Part shown: positions 36,000 to 47,649 of the stretch, in pieces | Numbering within the stretch: position 1 is the first letter of the stretch | How the letters are laid out: every line of letters begins with the position of its first letter | Assembly (NCBI GenBank): GCA_009617715.1 | Contig: VTFK01000091.1 | Coordinates: 1,178,001 to 1,242,000 of the forward strand | Origin: Plectrocnemia conspersa | Taxonomy: Eukaryota; Arthropoda; Insecta; Trichoptera; Polycentropodidae | Direction: 5' to 3' | Length of the DNA stretch: 64,000 nt | Program-made: the position numbers and the translations under genes | The notes under the pieces: model-generated | Told to the model about the DNA's origin: nothing | The model's input: the letters and a program-made list of their open reading frames with translations, nothing else | Database searches by the model: none

Positions 36000-38900
36000 G
36001 GTCATGTTGTGGGTAGAAATAATTCACTGAATTTTTAGTTATAGATAAATGGGGTAAAGTTAATCTTCACCTACAGTTCTTGACCATTTAATAAATGTAG
36101 ATGATTCGGGGCTAAATTAAATTGTTATTTATTATTTTTGTCCATTTCATTTATAAACATATTTTGCTGTGACTGCAACGGCGTAAAGAAAGATTTAATA
36201 TTGTACATATTTGTCACTGTGATTATTTTTTAGGGAAACTGTGTTTGCTACCTGCTCTACAGTCATTTTTTGTCTCATTAGTTTTAGTTTATGTATTTAA
36301 AAATAAATTCCGATTTTTATGATTTGTCACTTTTTATGAAAAAAAAATATGATTTAAATTTCATTTTTGCAATTCACATATATGTACATATATTTTTTTT
36401 TTAATTAAAAAAATATATTTTTAGATCAATAATGAATAAATTATCTATAAATAAATACATATTTATGAGTGTTTAAAAATGATTAAAATATTTAATTTAA
36501 TATTAGAGTATGTTCTTTCTATTACATTTAAAATAAAAATTTGCATATATTACGTTCCATTTGAACTACTTAATCGAAATACTATAGTTTGTTTAAGCTA
36601 GCCTGCATATACTCTCATCAAAGGATGCAAGGAGTGGAAATTTAATCTGAGTCAACATATTTCCTGATCGATCAGATGCGTCATTCCTTCAGTTCGGATA
36701 ACATTTCCACACGTCTAGATTCAGTGATATTAGAAACTGACTTTCCCGTTCCATGACCAATCGACGTTATGTTGTGATATTAAGTTCTAACCATACTTGT
36801 TTATGAGGACTCTATGATAAGACTATAATTTATTAAACACGATTATAATATTTTATTACGATTATGCGGTGATTTGCTGCTGTGCGAAAAGATAAGGGCA
36901 AAGCCCTGGTGTCGGGCCCAAAGACGTAAAAGTTTTCTGTGGAACGCGGTTACACAGTGCCACGGCAAAATGTGAAAAGTCATCATTTTATAAATAGCAA
37001 TTATTTATCTTGTTTTGAATAGCAGTTTAAAATTATTTTTCTGGAAAATTGTTAAAGTATATTTGATCAACTCATGTTATGTTCATGATAGTCAGATTAT
37101 ATTATTATTAACCATTCAGATCAACCTCACCAGATAAATACATATACATTAGGGTGATGGAAGTAAATGACAAGTGGCGTCGGTGGTTCACAATTAATTG
37201 TGTAATAGTGTTAATATTAAAAGCGACTGTGTTATTGACGTATGCGTGAGCGTATTGTAGAGATATTGCATTACTAAACTGTTTATTAAGATTTAATCAA
37301 AACTATTTTTTTATTATTAATTTCGTACTTTTGGGAATTGAAGCCGAAAAGATGTGATTTTGCAGCGAAAACAGTTCATTTTATAAACATATTTTAAATG
37401 AACTGAAGCGTTGCTTAAGGACCATTTTTGTAAATAACATATTTTTATTATTAAAATTCTAGTTGAAAATAAATAATATACAATCTAAAATCCGATTTTG
37501 TAGCATTTTTATAATTCATTATCCATTTTTTTAAATAAATAAAGCAAAATTCACATTACTTTTCGTACAACCCTAGATATTCGATTACACAGAAATGGCA
37601 AAAATTCCTTTATTATATATATTAGATATAATTCACACCTTTTATCCGGCTTAATTGGCATTACTTACAGGTCAGAGGTCTAACCGATTATCTGTTCAAT
37701 ATATTGTATAAAAAGAGGATATTCAATAAACTTAAATTAACTACATGGTCAAACGGTTGTTATAGCTTATCCATAGACAAAATTGCAGTATTTGGCTACA
37801 CTTAACAACGTTTTGAAGTTTTGCCAAATCGCTTCTGATTTTTGCTCGGATTTTAGAGAGGCAAGATAAAATTACGACAATTTGCGCACAAAACGCGTGT
37901 CGAATCTCAAACGAAATCATTAGCCTAATTACATGTCCTCTTTTATGTTTACCTTAATTTGTGCTGTAATATAATATCGTGGAAAGATACAATTTTATTC
38001 GAGCGACTTTTAAAATATATGTCTTCTTTTTTTGTTCAAAAAAACTTTACATTACTTGAGGTAATTACTGTACATTCAAAGAATTTAAGGTTTGACATTA
38101 AAATACAATAAATGATTTAAATCAATAAATAATGTAAATATTGTTTATAAAGATATTTATTGCCCTGGCTGTCAAATTTAATTCGTTAAATTAAACTTTT
38201 AAGTAAATTTCAACCGACAGGATTTGGGCTTCCTGGCATTTTATCTATACCATTATATAGTATTAACCACAGTTGTATTGTGACAGCTAGTGAACGAACA
38301 CAGCAAAGTTTGTCAGTATTTAATTAAACGTTGTCCTTTCGATAAGCAATTCCTCAGGACAAATGCATAATTGAAACCGAATGGCGACGACTGCTGTTTC
38401 AGAAAGTCACTTATCAACTTAGCACAAGAATAACACAATAAATTAGTTTACCGACACTCGGACATATTGCTGTAGACTTAAACAATGAATAAGCCAAATT
38501 TCCATTGACAATTCAAAATAAATCATTACTTTCGCAATTATTTGTGTATTTTAGTCATGTACACAATGAATGCACATTTCATAGTATGACCCACATACAA
38601 AACACGCTTTAGAGTTTAATTAAACTACTAAAACTAACGGCATGCTTAATGAGCGTGTCTCTCTGGATCGATTTTTAATCAAGGTGTGATAAAGGTTTCA
38701 AGGTTGCGTTTGAAGGTAATTTGTGTTTTATACAAAACTTGTTTTTAACTTAATATCCCCTATTAAGGAATGTATGTATTATAATATGCATTCATGTAAA
38801 AGTAGTATTAGTAACATTTATATGCTGAAAACGCTGCAAACGTAAATTTAAACGGTGCAAAGTCATAACATATTCTGGTACATGTGCTGTAATGTGTTTC

Positions 38901-40590
38901 GTTCAACATTTATGTCAAATTTAAAATAACTATTATTACAATTTAAGGCAATTGTGATTTAATTTATATGGGATATAATTAAATTTAAGGACACGATAAC
39001 TGTGAAGTTTTTTTATATCGAACTTATCTCATAAAAATATCAGCTAAGTTCGATTAACGGCTCATCTTGTTTTATAAGCATTTGGCTAAATACTGCCAGA
39101 TTTTTTTAAATAGAAGTTATTCAAAACATAATAAAATCGATACTTTGATATTAAAAACATGAAGAAGTAAAAACAGTAAAAAAATGAAATTAAAAAAAAT
39201 GTAAAAACAAAATTTCTTAATATTTTTTAAAGGACATGATAGCTGCCCAAATTTTAATGATATTGTCATTAAGCTTATTTTAAAAATAGATCTTAGATTT
39301 TTAGATTTTTCTGATTATTGAAGTTATATTTATATAATTTCATAGAAAAGTTTTAATTCGATAATATTAAAACTACTGTTCACAAAAACCGTTAAATTCC
39401 ATTTAAATAAAAAATAAAAAAAAATTATTATGAAATATTTTTAAGAAAAAAAATATATCGATACTTGCAAATATTACCCTATAAGAAAAATTTTCGGTCA
39501 TGTTGAATTTTAATAAATTATCTAAGACCCAATATTGCCAAAAAGTCAGATGATCAATGATATAAGTATATTACTAATATTTCAAAGACTTAGATAGTGA
39601 TATTTTAATATTTATGTTGTGTCTAGAAAATTAAAAAATTGATTATTATATAATTTTAAATCCAATCAATCATCAAAGATCGCGTTTTTCTTGAATTTTC
39701 TAATCTAACAAATAGTTATTAAAAAATCAAGCTAGATTCTATATTTATATTTATGTGTTTGAATTGAAAGCTTTGATTTTAGTCTGGTGTATCATTACTC
39801 ACTTGTAAGTATGTTAAATCAGTTGTAACGCATTGGGCTAACGCCTAACATATTACAAAATAAAATTTAAAAAAGAGTTATTGCTTAGTTTTGTAGCATG
39901 ATGATTAATTTGTGCTGCAGTATTCAACCTAAAATTAAAAAAATAAGGAATCAATTGTATAACTGCTCTTTTTTAGGCCATTATTTGATCAACTACGTAA
40001 AATAAACAAGTTACAACTGACTTTATTAATATCTTTTGACGTTATTAATATCTATTGAATTGAGATATTATATATTGATATTTTTAATACTATAATTTCT
40101 AGATTTTATATCTATATTTAAATTACCGATAAAAAGTATTTATGTTTTCAAAAAAATGATACTAAATCTATGAACTGTTTTATTTTTATTAAATATTCAA
40201 TATAAAGCAAGAATATATTACCTGGTGTAGCCATAGCTTAGATATATTTAATAATTTTTTAATTATCCTGTATTCTTATAATTTCTAACAAAAATATAGT
40301 AGTGATGATTAAAATGTATACATTTTTTATATATTTTATAAATATCTAATTTGATATTGTAGAATATTTAAAATTGCAGTTAAATCATTTTGTTAGGTTT
40401 TATGTTTAATGGCAGATATATATATATTTTATAGTATAAATATCTATTTTTCCGTTTATTTAAGAAAATCTATTAAATGTACCAGTTTTAATAAAAAAAT
40501 ATATCATTTTTGAAACATTCTCTTTCTTAAAAACCTCTTCCAAATCATGGTTTATAACCCAAGATTATATTTAAAAAAAAATTGTTTACC
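36000..40590. other. Long stretch without a recognised gene
   Basis: AT-rich throughout. 36860-37000 and 38160-38740 are more balanced and contain words such as TTAATTAAACGTTGTCC and TTTAATTAAAC. No coding frame, RNA gene or complete element is supported here. Confidence 0.45.
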
Positions 40591-40599
40591 CCTGCGTTA

Positions 40600-40760
40600 G
40601 GCCGGTTTCACACGTGCCGGATGGATTCACCCGGCATCGGGCCGGCGCCGTGTAGTGGGGATGGTGTTGTATGGTAGGTACTAACCCATACAACACCACC
40701 CCCACTACACAGCGCCGGTCCGGTGCCGGGCAAATCCATCCGGCACGTATGAAACCGGCC
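40600..40760. mobile_element. 161-bp hairpin MITE with TTA duplication (PIF/Harbinger-like)
   Basis: The whole element is one hairpin. Its arms, 40600-40674 and 40686-40760, match at about 68 of 75 positions around an 11-base loop, beginning GGCCGGTTTCACACGTGCC and ending GAAACCGGCC. TTA stands on both sides (40597-40599 and 40761-40763), which fits the 3-bp duplication of PIF/Harbinger elements. The strong GC bias contrasts with its surroundings. No coding capacity is present, and the 61-codon frame across it is a by-product of the palindrome. Confidence 0.88.
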
Positions 40761-40857
40761 TTAGTTTTCATATGCTTAGTTTTTAGTACTAATATTAATA
40801 CAATTTTTTTTTAAAACAGTAATATTTTTTCCCTACATAGTAAATATTTTGCCCACA

Positions 40858-40990
40858 CGGTGTCACAGGGGAACGGCAAAACGTACTCCGTTCGATTAGG
40901 ATAACATGAATGGAAAGCTGTTTGCAACTGTCTGTCGCGAAAATTTCGCTTCGTGCGATCAGGAGCGTGCAAAAAATATGCAGATACGGT
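40858..40990 (+). repeat. GC-rich dispersed repeat family R3, copy 1
   Basis: ACTCCGTTCGATTAGGATAA, then CATGAATGGA, CTGTCTGTCGCG and TCAGGAGCGTGC parallel the copies at 43973-44215 and 44777-45060. This copy is the shortest and lacks the GGCTTGAAATGG segment. Confidence 0.7.
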
Positions 40991-41267
40991 TCACAAAAAA
41001 TATTGCGATAAACAAAAAAATGTCAACACTGATTCATTTTATATGAATAAATAATTTACGTATCAATACAGACTTATTCTGAATCTGTGTCGGCATTTCG
41101 CTGTGTCAGTCTTTACTCCAATATCATATTGATTTTTTCTCTGGCAAATTTGTTGCATATTTGTTATTTTCCTATTTATCCATCTCGTTCATATTTAGTT
41201 CCAGGCCAGGGTTCGTCAAACACCTCGATATTTAAAAAAATGTGAGCTTCGATTTCCGTCTCTTTAA

Positions 41268-41469
41268 CCACTTAAACGCCAGCGACTTACCAGTGCGTCA
41301 TTTAATGATTATTTTTTTAAATCAAGTTCACGAATAATTACTTTTTTTTGATGTATTATTAATTATTAAAGATTATTGTACTAGCTTCATTATTCAGTAA
41401 ACCAAGTATTTTATATTTATTTAAAGAAAGATACAGACGCGTGAAGAAAAGACGCTGGCGTTTAAAGCG
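41268..41469. mobile_element. 202-bp piggyBac-like MITE flanked by TTAA
   Basis: Ends are CCACTTAAACGCCAGCG and, inverted, CGCTTTAAACGCCAGCG (14 of 17 identical). TTAA lies on both sides (41264-41267 and 41470-41473), the hallmark of piggyBac insertion. The interior is AT-rich and non-coding. The perfect TTAA pair suggests an intact insertion. Confidence 0.82.
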
Positions 41470-42300
41470 TTAAAATATAAGAGCAAATATCTTATTTCAC
41501 GTAAGTAATATTATTAAAAATGAAATGCGAATGGGAAAAATGAATTTAAAAAAAACTTATTTTATATAATACATAGTTGTCGAGACTACCCATAATCGTT
41601 GCATATAAATTATAGACTAAACTTGTTAGATACTAAATCTCCTATAATTTTTAATTTATTGCTTAAAACTTCATCATTTTCTGATTTTTGGAGAAGTACG
41701 TACGAGTCACCTCGATCCACAAAAAGTGATTTAAATCGTATATCAAAAAAGTAAGACCAGTCACCGTTTATTTGCCACTTGCACAGCTGTTTGATATAAT
41801 TATTTACAGATATATCCACAATCACTGTTAGCAAGCGCTAGTAGAGCAGTAAAACAACGCGGGCTTCGTCCGCGTCGTTCCATGGTCACTAACCTCTTGT
41901 GCCATTCGAAGGCAGTAACAAAATTCCTCGGTTTTTGATGCTTCCTGAAAAAGTTCCGCTATGGTTTTAAAATGTTTTATCCTTGTAAATATATAATATT
42001 ATTTTTTTGCTTAATTATTCATACAAAATTGGATCGAGGCTTTAAATGTTTTTGTATAGCTTATTATTTCAGCTTAATGTTTAATGATTTAAAAAAAATT
42101 AAATACGTCAGTTAATTGTACAAATGTTTGACCTTTTAAATCTTAAGAGCAAGAAACGGGCGAAATCTTTTCCCTTAGTTAAACATCTCATATATGTATA
42201 TAAGATAGGGTTAAACTATGAGGATTCGCTTTATTCTACAAGGGCTTTTAACGTTCTCTGTGATAAAGGATTTGTTTAAAATATTTTTAATTATTTTCAG

Positions 42301-42396
42301 AACGACATTCATAACATGTTGATCGTGCTCCAAGAGATCCGAGTCAAAGCTGGCAAGTACGCAAGTAAAATGGAAATCGCCCTGATGATGTTCGAA
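42301..42396 (+). CDS. Candidate 32-codon internal exon, unknown protein
   Basis: An acceptor (TTAATTATTTTCAG) directly precedes 96 bases open in only one frame, ending at TTCGAA before a consensus donor GTGAGT. The other two frames stop within a few codons. The peptide begins NDIHNMLIVLQEIRVKAGKY and ends MEIALMMFE, a likely amphipathic helix. Codons such as CTC, ATC, GCC and GGC differ from the AT-rich flanks. In this frame it is phase 0 at both ends, so it could be a cassette exon. I do not recognise the protein. LINE endonuclease sequence begins about ten bases after the donor, so an insertion landed almost on the splice site. The LINE reads in a different frame and the exon's other frames contain stops, which argues against it being part of the LINE. 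Confidence 0.6.
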
Positions 42397-42404
42397 GTGA
42401 GTAT

Positions 42405-43545
42405 AAAATTCATATTATCGCAGTCACCGAAACATATTTAAAACCGCACCTAAACATTTTCATCCCCAACTATGCTAGTCTCCAGAAAGACCGTCTTTCA
42501 AAATCGGGCGGAGGAGTCGCGTTATTTGTAAATAAATCAATAAAACACGCGCGCTTATACACTAACACAACTAACCTAGAAACCGTCGCGAAGCATCTTA
42601 AACATAAATCGCAGGGTATAGTTTCCCATGATGTAAATTAATCTGTAATGATCTCGATGCGGTGTTTGCTCTTGGGAATTCGGTTATTTTAATCAGAGAT
42701 CTCAACGCCAGATACGTGCATTGGAATTGTTCCGGTGTGAATCGATCCGGGTCGACGCTTTTTAACTACTTGCATGACACGAATATGATTTTAAACTTTC
42801 TAAAATCACCAACACATTATTTTACCAATCGCATGACGCAGTCAATTTTAGATATTGCGTTAGTAAAGGGTAATGCTTAATTCTCAAATACGCATTTCAT
42901 CCAGGCTTTTTCACACTGGAGGGTGAGGCTGAAGTTATCCATAAAAATTCAGTTTTGTTTCCGCGAAAATCAACTTAAAAGTTTAACGGAGCATATATAG
43001 GCTAATTTTAATATGAAAAAGAGTACGGGTCTTTTAATGTTAGATAAAGAAAAAACTTTTGAGACAGTAAATCAAAACGGTTTTATTCATAAACTATAAT
43101 ATACAAAAACAAAACCCCTAACTAACTGTTGCGCTTAATACGCTGAAACCTAAAAAGTAGAAGCTATGTTGTTTCACTAAATATTAAACACTCGTTCCTG
43201 CGTAAAATTCCAGCTAGAATTCCTCAGGGATGTTTGCTCGGGCCGTTTCTCTTTATCTTGTATACGAACGATATATATGTACGCTGACGATACAGCTATT
43301 TTAAAGAGTCCTTACGGTTTTAAACCAATCGCGAATATATTTTTGATTTAATAAATAAATATTTTGAGAGGTATACAATTTAAATCAACCGAAATAAAGC
43401 AAAAGCAATTATTTTCACAAAACGTAGACAAACTGTGCCAGCACCTCTCTTAAATGAAGAGGGCAAATTGACGTCAAATTGAAAATAAATGTTAAATATC
43501 TTGGCTTACACCTGGATAGATTATATTTATAATATGGCATAGATT
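42405..43545 (+). pseudogene. LINE element remnant with endonuclease and reverse transcriptase
   Basis: The first part encodes the AP-like endonuclease: IHIIAVTETYLKPHLN (the catalytic ET block), SGGGVALFVNKSI, then VILIRDLNARYVHWN (the DxNAxxxxW block, about 42675-42730). After a gap come reverse-transcriptase blocks IPQGCLLGPFLFILYTNDI (about 43212-43268) and, one frame over, MYADDTAILKSP, the catalytic YADD. These are followed by KAKAIIFTKRRQTVP, which resembles the thumb region of Jockey/R1-type elements. Most of the fingers region is deleted between endonuclease and reverse transcriptase, and frames shift several times. The 5' end is truncated at the donor of the exon at 42301. The frame 42662-42880 is its longest intact piece. 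Confidence 0.88.
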
Positions 43546-43972
43546 ATATCCATGACATGTTTAAAATGAATGTGTTGCTTTTTTTCGTCATATTTACTTA
43601 TTATATAGTGGCGATCTCTAATTCTGGTTGAAATCAGCTGTCACTTATTTGTATTTTTATGCTTATTGGTTACAACGATATTTGATTATGAAATACACTG
43701 TTGACATAATACTATATGCGGCCTTTTACATTTTTTTTGGCCAGGGCCAATATCACGGATAATGATATGAATTTAATGGATCGGATGCAGTAAATTTCAT
43801 GGCGGGCCGCAGGTTATGTACCACTGTATTAAATTAACGAATAAGAGGTGCACTCTATTGTGTTATTAGGAAAGCAGAATATAGTTTTTAATTCAAATTA
43901 TTTTTAAAAAGTAAGAATCATTTTAAATCGATTGATTGCTGTTGGTCGCCAAGTTCGTTTCAAAATGCAGTC

Positions 43973-44215
43973 TCGCTTATCAGGAGAGCAGACATTTAGA
44001 GCGTTTTATGAAATAATATTTATTGTTTTTGCCTATGTGGCGCCGTCGCAGAAATACGGTAAAACGTGTTCCATTCGAATTGGGATAACATGAGTGGAGA
44101 GAAGTGTTCGTAACTGTGAACGCGTGAAATCTTACAGACGGCTTGAAATGGGTTTTCCGTACGAACGGGAGCGCATGTGTGAAAAGGGTTGTTGTGGATA
44201 AAAATATTAGCACGA
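43973..44215 (+). repeat. GC-rich dispersed repeat family R3, copy 2
   Basis: CAGGAGAGCAGACAT, ACGTGTTCCATTCGAATTGG, GATAACATGAGTGGAGA, GGCTTGAAATGGGTTTTCCG and GGGAGCGCATGTG follow the same order as copy 3. The 60- to 110-codon frames on both strands over this region overlap the repeat and are not genes. Confidence 0.75.
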
Positions 44216-44776
44216 TCAAAAAGGCAAATATTTGTCGGTCACATAACGATTCGTTATTTGTAGTATACAGACTGAATTTTTTCATTATTGCAATGCATAA
44301 AAAAAATAGTATTGTGATCATCAGGTGATTTTAAATTTCTGCCCTGTGATTGGTCATTCACCGTGAGGGGAAGTGCCAGTACATGTAAGCACACAGGGAA
44401 ATATTATTTGGCTATTCTTGAGCTACGATTGTCGAGATAATTATTATATTATCGCCACTATCATGAAAATATCTTTGCAAATCCAAAAGAAAAGGATGAC
44501 ATATTATTCAAAAATTGGTTTTATATATTTTATTATATTTAATTGTTGTTGTAATTTAATGATTACATGCATGTATTTGTTTTTTTTATATTGACTTGAA
44601 AAATATTTTTTTTCTACATAGCTAATTTGAATAAAAATATTACCGACAAAGTTTGAGAATATTTTTTAAATATCGAACAATACAAATCCAGTGTGCTGTT
44701 TGTTTTTTTATTTGCTTAAATTGCCACGTGGCCATTTTGATGCGTCAATCAATTGGCGTGCGGCTTCTGGCTCGGC

Positions 44777-45060
44777 TCTTACCAGGAGAACAGATATATG
44801 AAGCGGTTTTAGTTGAAGTTTTGTTCAGCGGTTTAGATAATCGTCGTGCATGTCAAACTTAGGCGTCAAACGTGTTCCGTTCGATTAGAGTAACATGAGC
44901 GGAGAAGGTACGATCGCGAACGTCTGTCGCGTGAAATTCGCCAGCCGGCTTGAAATGGTTTTTCCGCGCGATTAGGAGCGCACGTTTGCGAGACCGTCTA
45001 TTACCGAACTGTTTGTCTCGACAACAATTCGTTGACCCTTTCAACGCGAAACACACCATA
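44777..45060 (+). repeat. GC-rich dispersed repeat family R3, copy 3
   Basis: CAGGAGAACAGATATATGAA, ACGTGTTCCGTTCGATTAG, GTAACATGAGCGGAGAAGG, CTGTCGCGTGAAATTCGCC and GGCTTGAAATGGTTTTTCCG make this the best-preserved copy, about 800 bp downstream of copy 2. Size and spread suggest a short interspersed or foldback-related element. No target duplication or polymerase III promoter was recognised. Confidence 0.75.
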
Positions 45061-45826
45061 TGATATATTCGTCATATCGCATGTTTTTAATGAAACTAGA
45101 ATGATAGTTGTGGGTTAAAAAATCAGTTTGACTCATTAATAAATTATTATTATTTAAAGGCATAATAACGAAATATACAAATATAATTATTATTTGTTTC
45201 AATACTGAAAATGTTTTAAAACCTGTTCATATCGGTTGTTTCCAACCATAGAATAAAGAATAATATATGTTACGACCTCTCTCCTTTGGAGATGGCCGTC
45301 TTTTCTTCTCGAAGGACCACCGTCTCTCGACGGAATTAAACGCCTCTAACTATAGAAATGCTTTATTATCAGATTTTACATCCTGAGAATCCTTGCTGAC
45401 GCAAGACCATACGCCGTGACAGCCGAAGCGCCTTCAGGTTATTTTTACAAAAAAACCACGCACGGCCATAACACACTTTTATTCGGCCATGCATAAATAT
45501 ATGTAAAAATTGTCGGAACAATATAAATGATTTTACAGACGTACCAATTATATATAATACACACGTTACTGGTTGATTACCATTTTCACGTTTACAAGTT
45601 ACTTATTAGCTAAATTAAATAATAATAAGAATATAAAACTAAACGCTTGTGGTTTTATAAACTGATAAATTATTACTGTCACACCCATCAGGGTTACCTG
45701 TAATTCGTAAAAATTAAAAATAATAATTAGACTCTAACTAGTTTTTACTGTTAAAAGAGTGTATTTATTTTCACTATTTTTTTAAATGTTTTTAACTATT
45801 CAAATATTGAATAAAAAATAGATTAA

Positions 45827-47645
45827 CACTTTACCGACCGGCAGTTCCACACCAGACTTACGCTAAATGCCGGCACTTTTTCGCAAATCTTCGCGAATTT
45901 TACCTTTTTTATTTAAATTTATGTATCTTTTGATACGGTCCGAATATTTCGTTGAATTTTTCTAGACATATTATAAATGTATCAATTCATCAATTCAAGT
46001 AATTATTAGGTGGTTCTCAACATGTAGTTCGCCGGAAATAAAAATTAATTACTTAGATTTCCTTATTATTAGATTTTTAAAATGATTATCTTGATTTTAA
46101 AATTATAAAAACGAATAGCATAGAAATTTAAATAAAAAGAATTTAAATTGAGTTAACCAGCGGTTCTCAAACTTTTTAAAATTTGTAAAAACTTTTTTCA
46201 AGCACACTTTTCTTTCGTATTGTGATATTTTGTGCAAATGATTATCTGCAAAAGTGGAAGTGCCATTTTTACTAATACGAGTTTACCGATGTATAATTCA
46301 TTTGCAATACAATATTCACGTTGTAATTCGCTCCATTGTAATGCGGTTCTTTCTTCTTCTATTGTCTTTCACGTGTAAATCACTTTTCACAATAACTAGT
46401 TATATAATGAAAGTTTAAAGTGTCAGATGAATAAATTGGAAATCGATGCACTTGGAGATTTACGATACACATACAACGAACGTTATTTTTTTTATTTATT
46501 TTTAAATGACACTAATAGTTTTTTTTCAAATGATACGAGGAGAAACATTTTCAAACATTTAAAGCCACAGTCTTTGCACATATAAATAGTTTATTTTCTT
46601 ATTTTCCGTGAGACACAAACTTTGCACCTTCTTTGAACACGTTTATTGTTATGTGCTATTTTGACCATTGGTGTTGTTTTAGACTGCCTGAAAGTCTCTG
46701 AAGTGAAGAAATAGTACCGTTTCTGGATGTCAAAGGTGTATCAGATGGCATAAATTTAGTCTCTATTTCTGAACCTCCAATTGTTTCTGCTGGTTCTTTG
46801 TCCTCTATCTAAAAGTTTGCGATAATATTTACTCACAAAGAATTTCCTTATATCAGGATAGAAAAAAAAACAATAGAATCTTACTAATCTGACAATCTTG
46901 AGATTCTCAGTAATTCAATACTATCTAATGGTTAATATGATAAATTTTTAGTGTCTTGTACTTTTTATATATGTACATTGTATTTTTTATTTGATGTAAT
47001 ATGACTTCGTTTCTAAATAAACCCATTTACCTAATAATACATATTTATATGTTTGTGTATAAAATATCATATTTTTTCTTTGTTTACACCGTCGAAAAAA
47101 AAGTGTGCTGGAAAAAAGCTTTTAGAAATTTGAAAAAGTTTGAAAACCGCTCGTTAACTTAATTTAAATTATTTTTATTTAAATTCCTACATTACTTGTT
47201 TTTATAATTTTAAAATCTAATAATAAGGAAATGTAATAATTAATTTCTATTTCCTGCGAACTACATGTTGAGAACCAGTTAATAATGACTTGAATTGATG
47301 CATTGATACATTTATAACATGTCTAGAAAAGTTTATTAAAATATTCGGATCACATCAAAAGATACATAAGTTTGTCTGGTAGTCAATCTGTGGGATAAAA
47401 GAAATACAAAATATATTTATAAAACCTTCACATTTGTCTAAATATAATTAAAAAAAAAAATTCAAAATAAAATGAAAATCCATACATTTATTTAGTCATC
47501 TCTTAATAAAATCAAATAAAACACTAAACATATATTTTTAATTTGACATGGAAACGATCACATACATATGACGCCAATTGGCGTCTGCGGTGTTTAACTT
47601 TCGGCGCACTCAGGACGCCAATTGGCGTGAGCGGTAGGTAAAGTG
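45827..47645. mobile_element. 1.8-kb piggyBac-derived element with long inverted arms
   Basis: The ends CACTTTACCGACCG and, inverted, CACTTTACCTACCG differ at one of 14 positions and abut TTAA (45823-45826) on the left and CTAA (47646-47649, probably a mutated TTAA) on the right. Inside, about 350 bp per side (roughly 45900-46210 and 47095-47420) are reverse complements of each other. These arms include GGTTCTCAACATGTAGTTCG and CAGCGGTTCTCAAACTTTTT on the left and their inverses on the right. The centre holds a minus-strand piggyBac transposase C-terminus. The right end also carries ACGCCAATTGGCGT twice (about 47571 and 47614). The CAGCGGTTCTCAAACT words resemble hAT ends, so a hAT-like element may be nested here. 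Confidence 0.78.
46560..46810 (-). pseudogene. piggyBac-like transposase C-terminal fragment
   Basis: Minus-strand translation gives EDKEPAETIGGSEIETKF, a Ser/Thr-rich linker (SRNGTISSLQRLSG), and after a frameshift NNKRVQRRCKVCVSRKIRK, a stop, then TIYMCKDCGFK. The spacing of cysteines (CKVC ... CKDC) and the RRC start match the C-terminal cysteine-rich domain of piggyBac transposases, which helps bind the element ends. The DDD catalytic domain is absent. The fragment lies between the inverted arms of the 45827-47645 element, in keeping with an internally deleted copy. Confidence 0.78.
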
Positions 47646-47649
47646 CTAA

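Noticed and set aside
43980..45059. Frames of 61-113 codons on both strands
   Set aside because: They largely overlap the dispersed repeat copies at 43973-44215 and 44777-45060 and share no reading frame conservation between copies.
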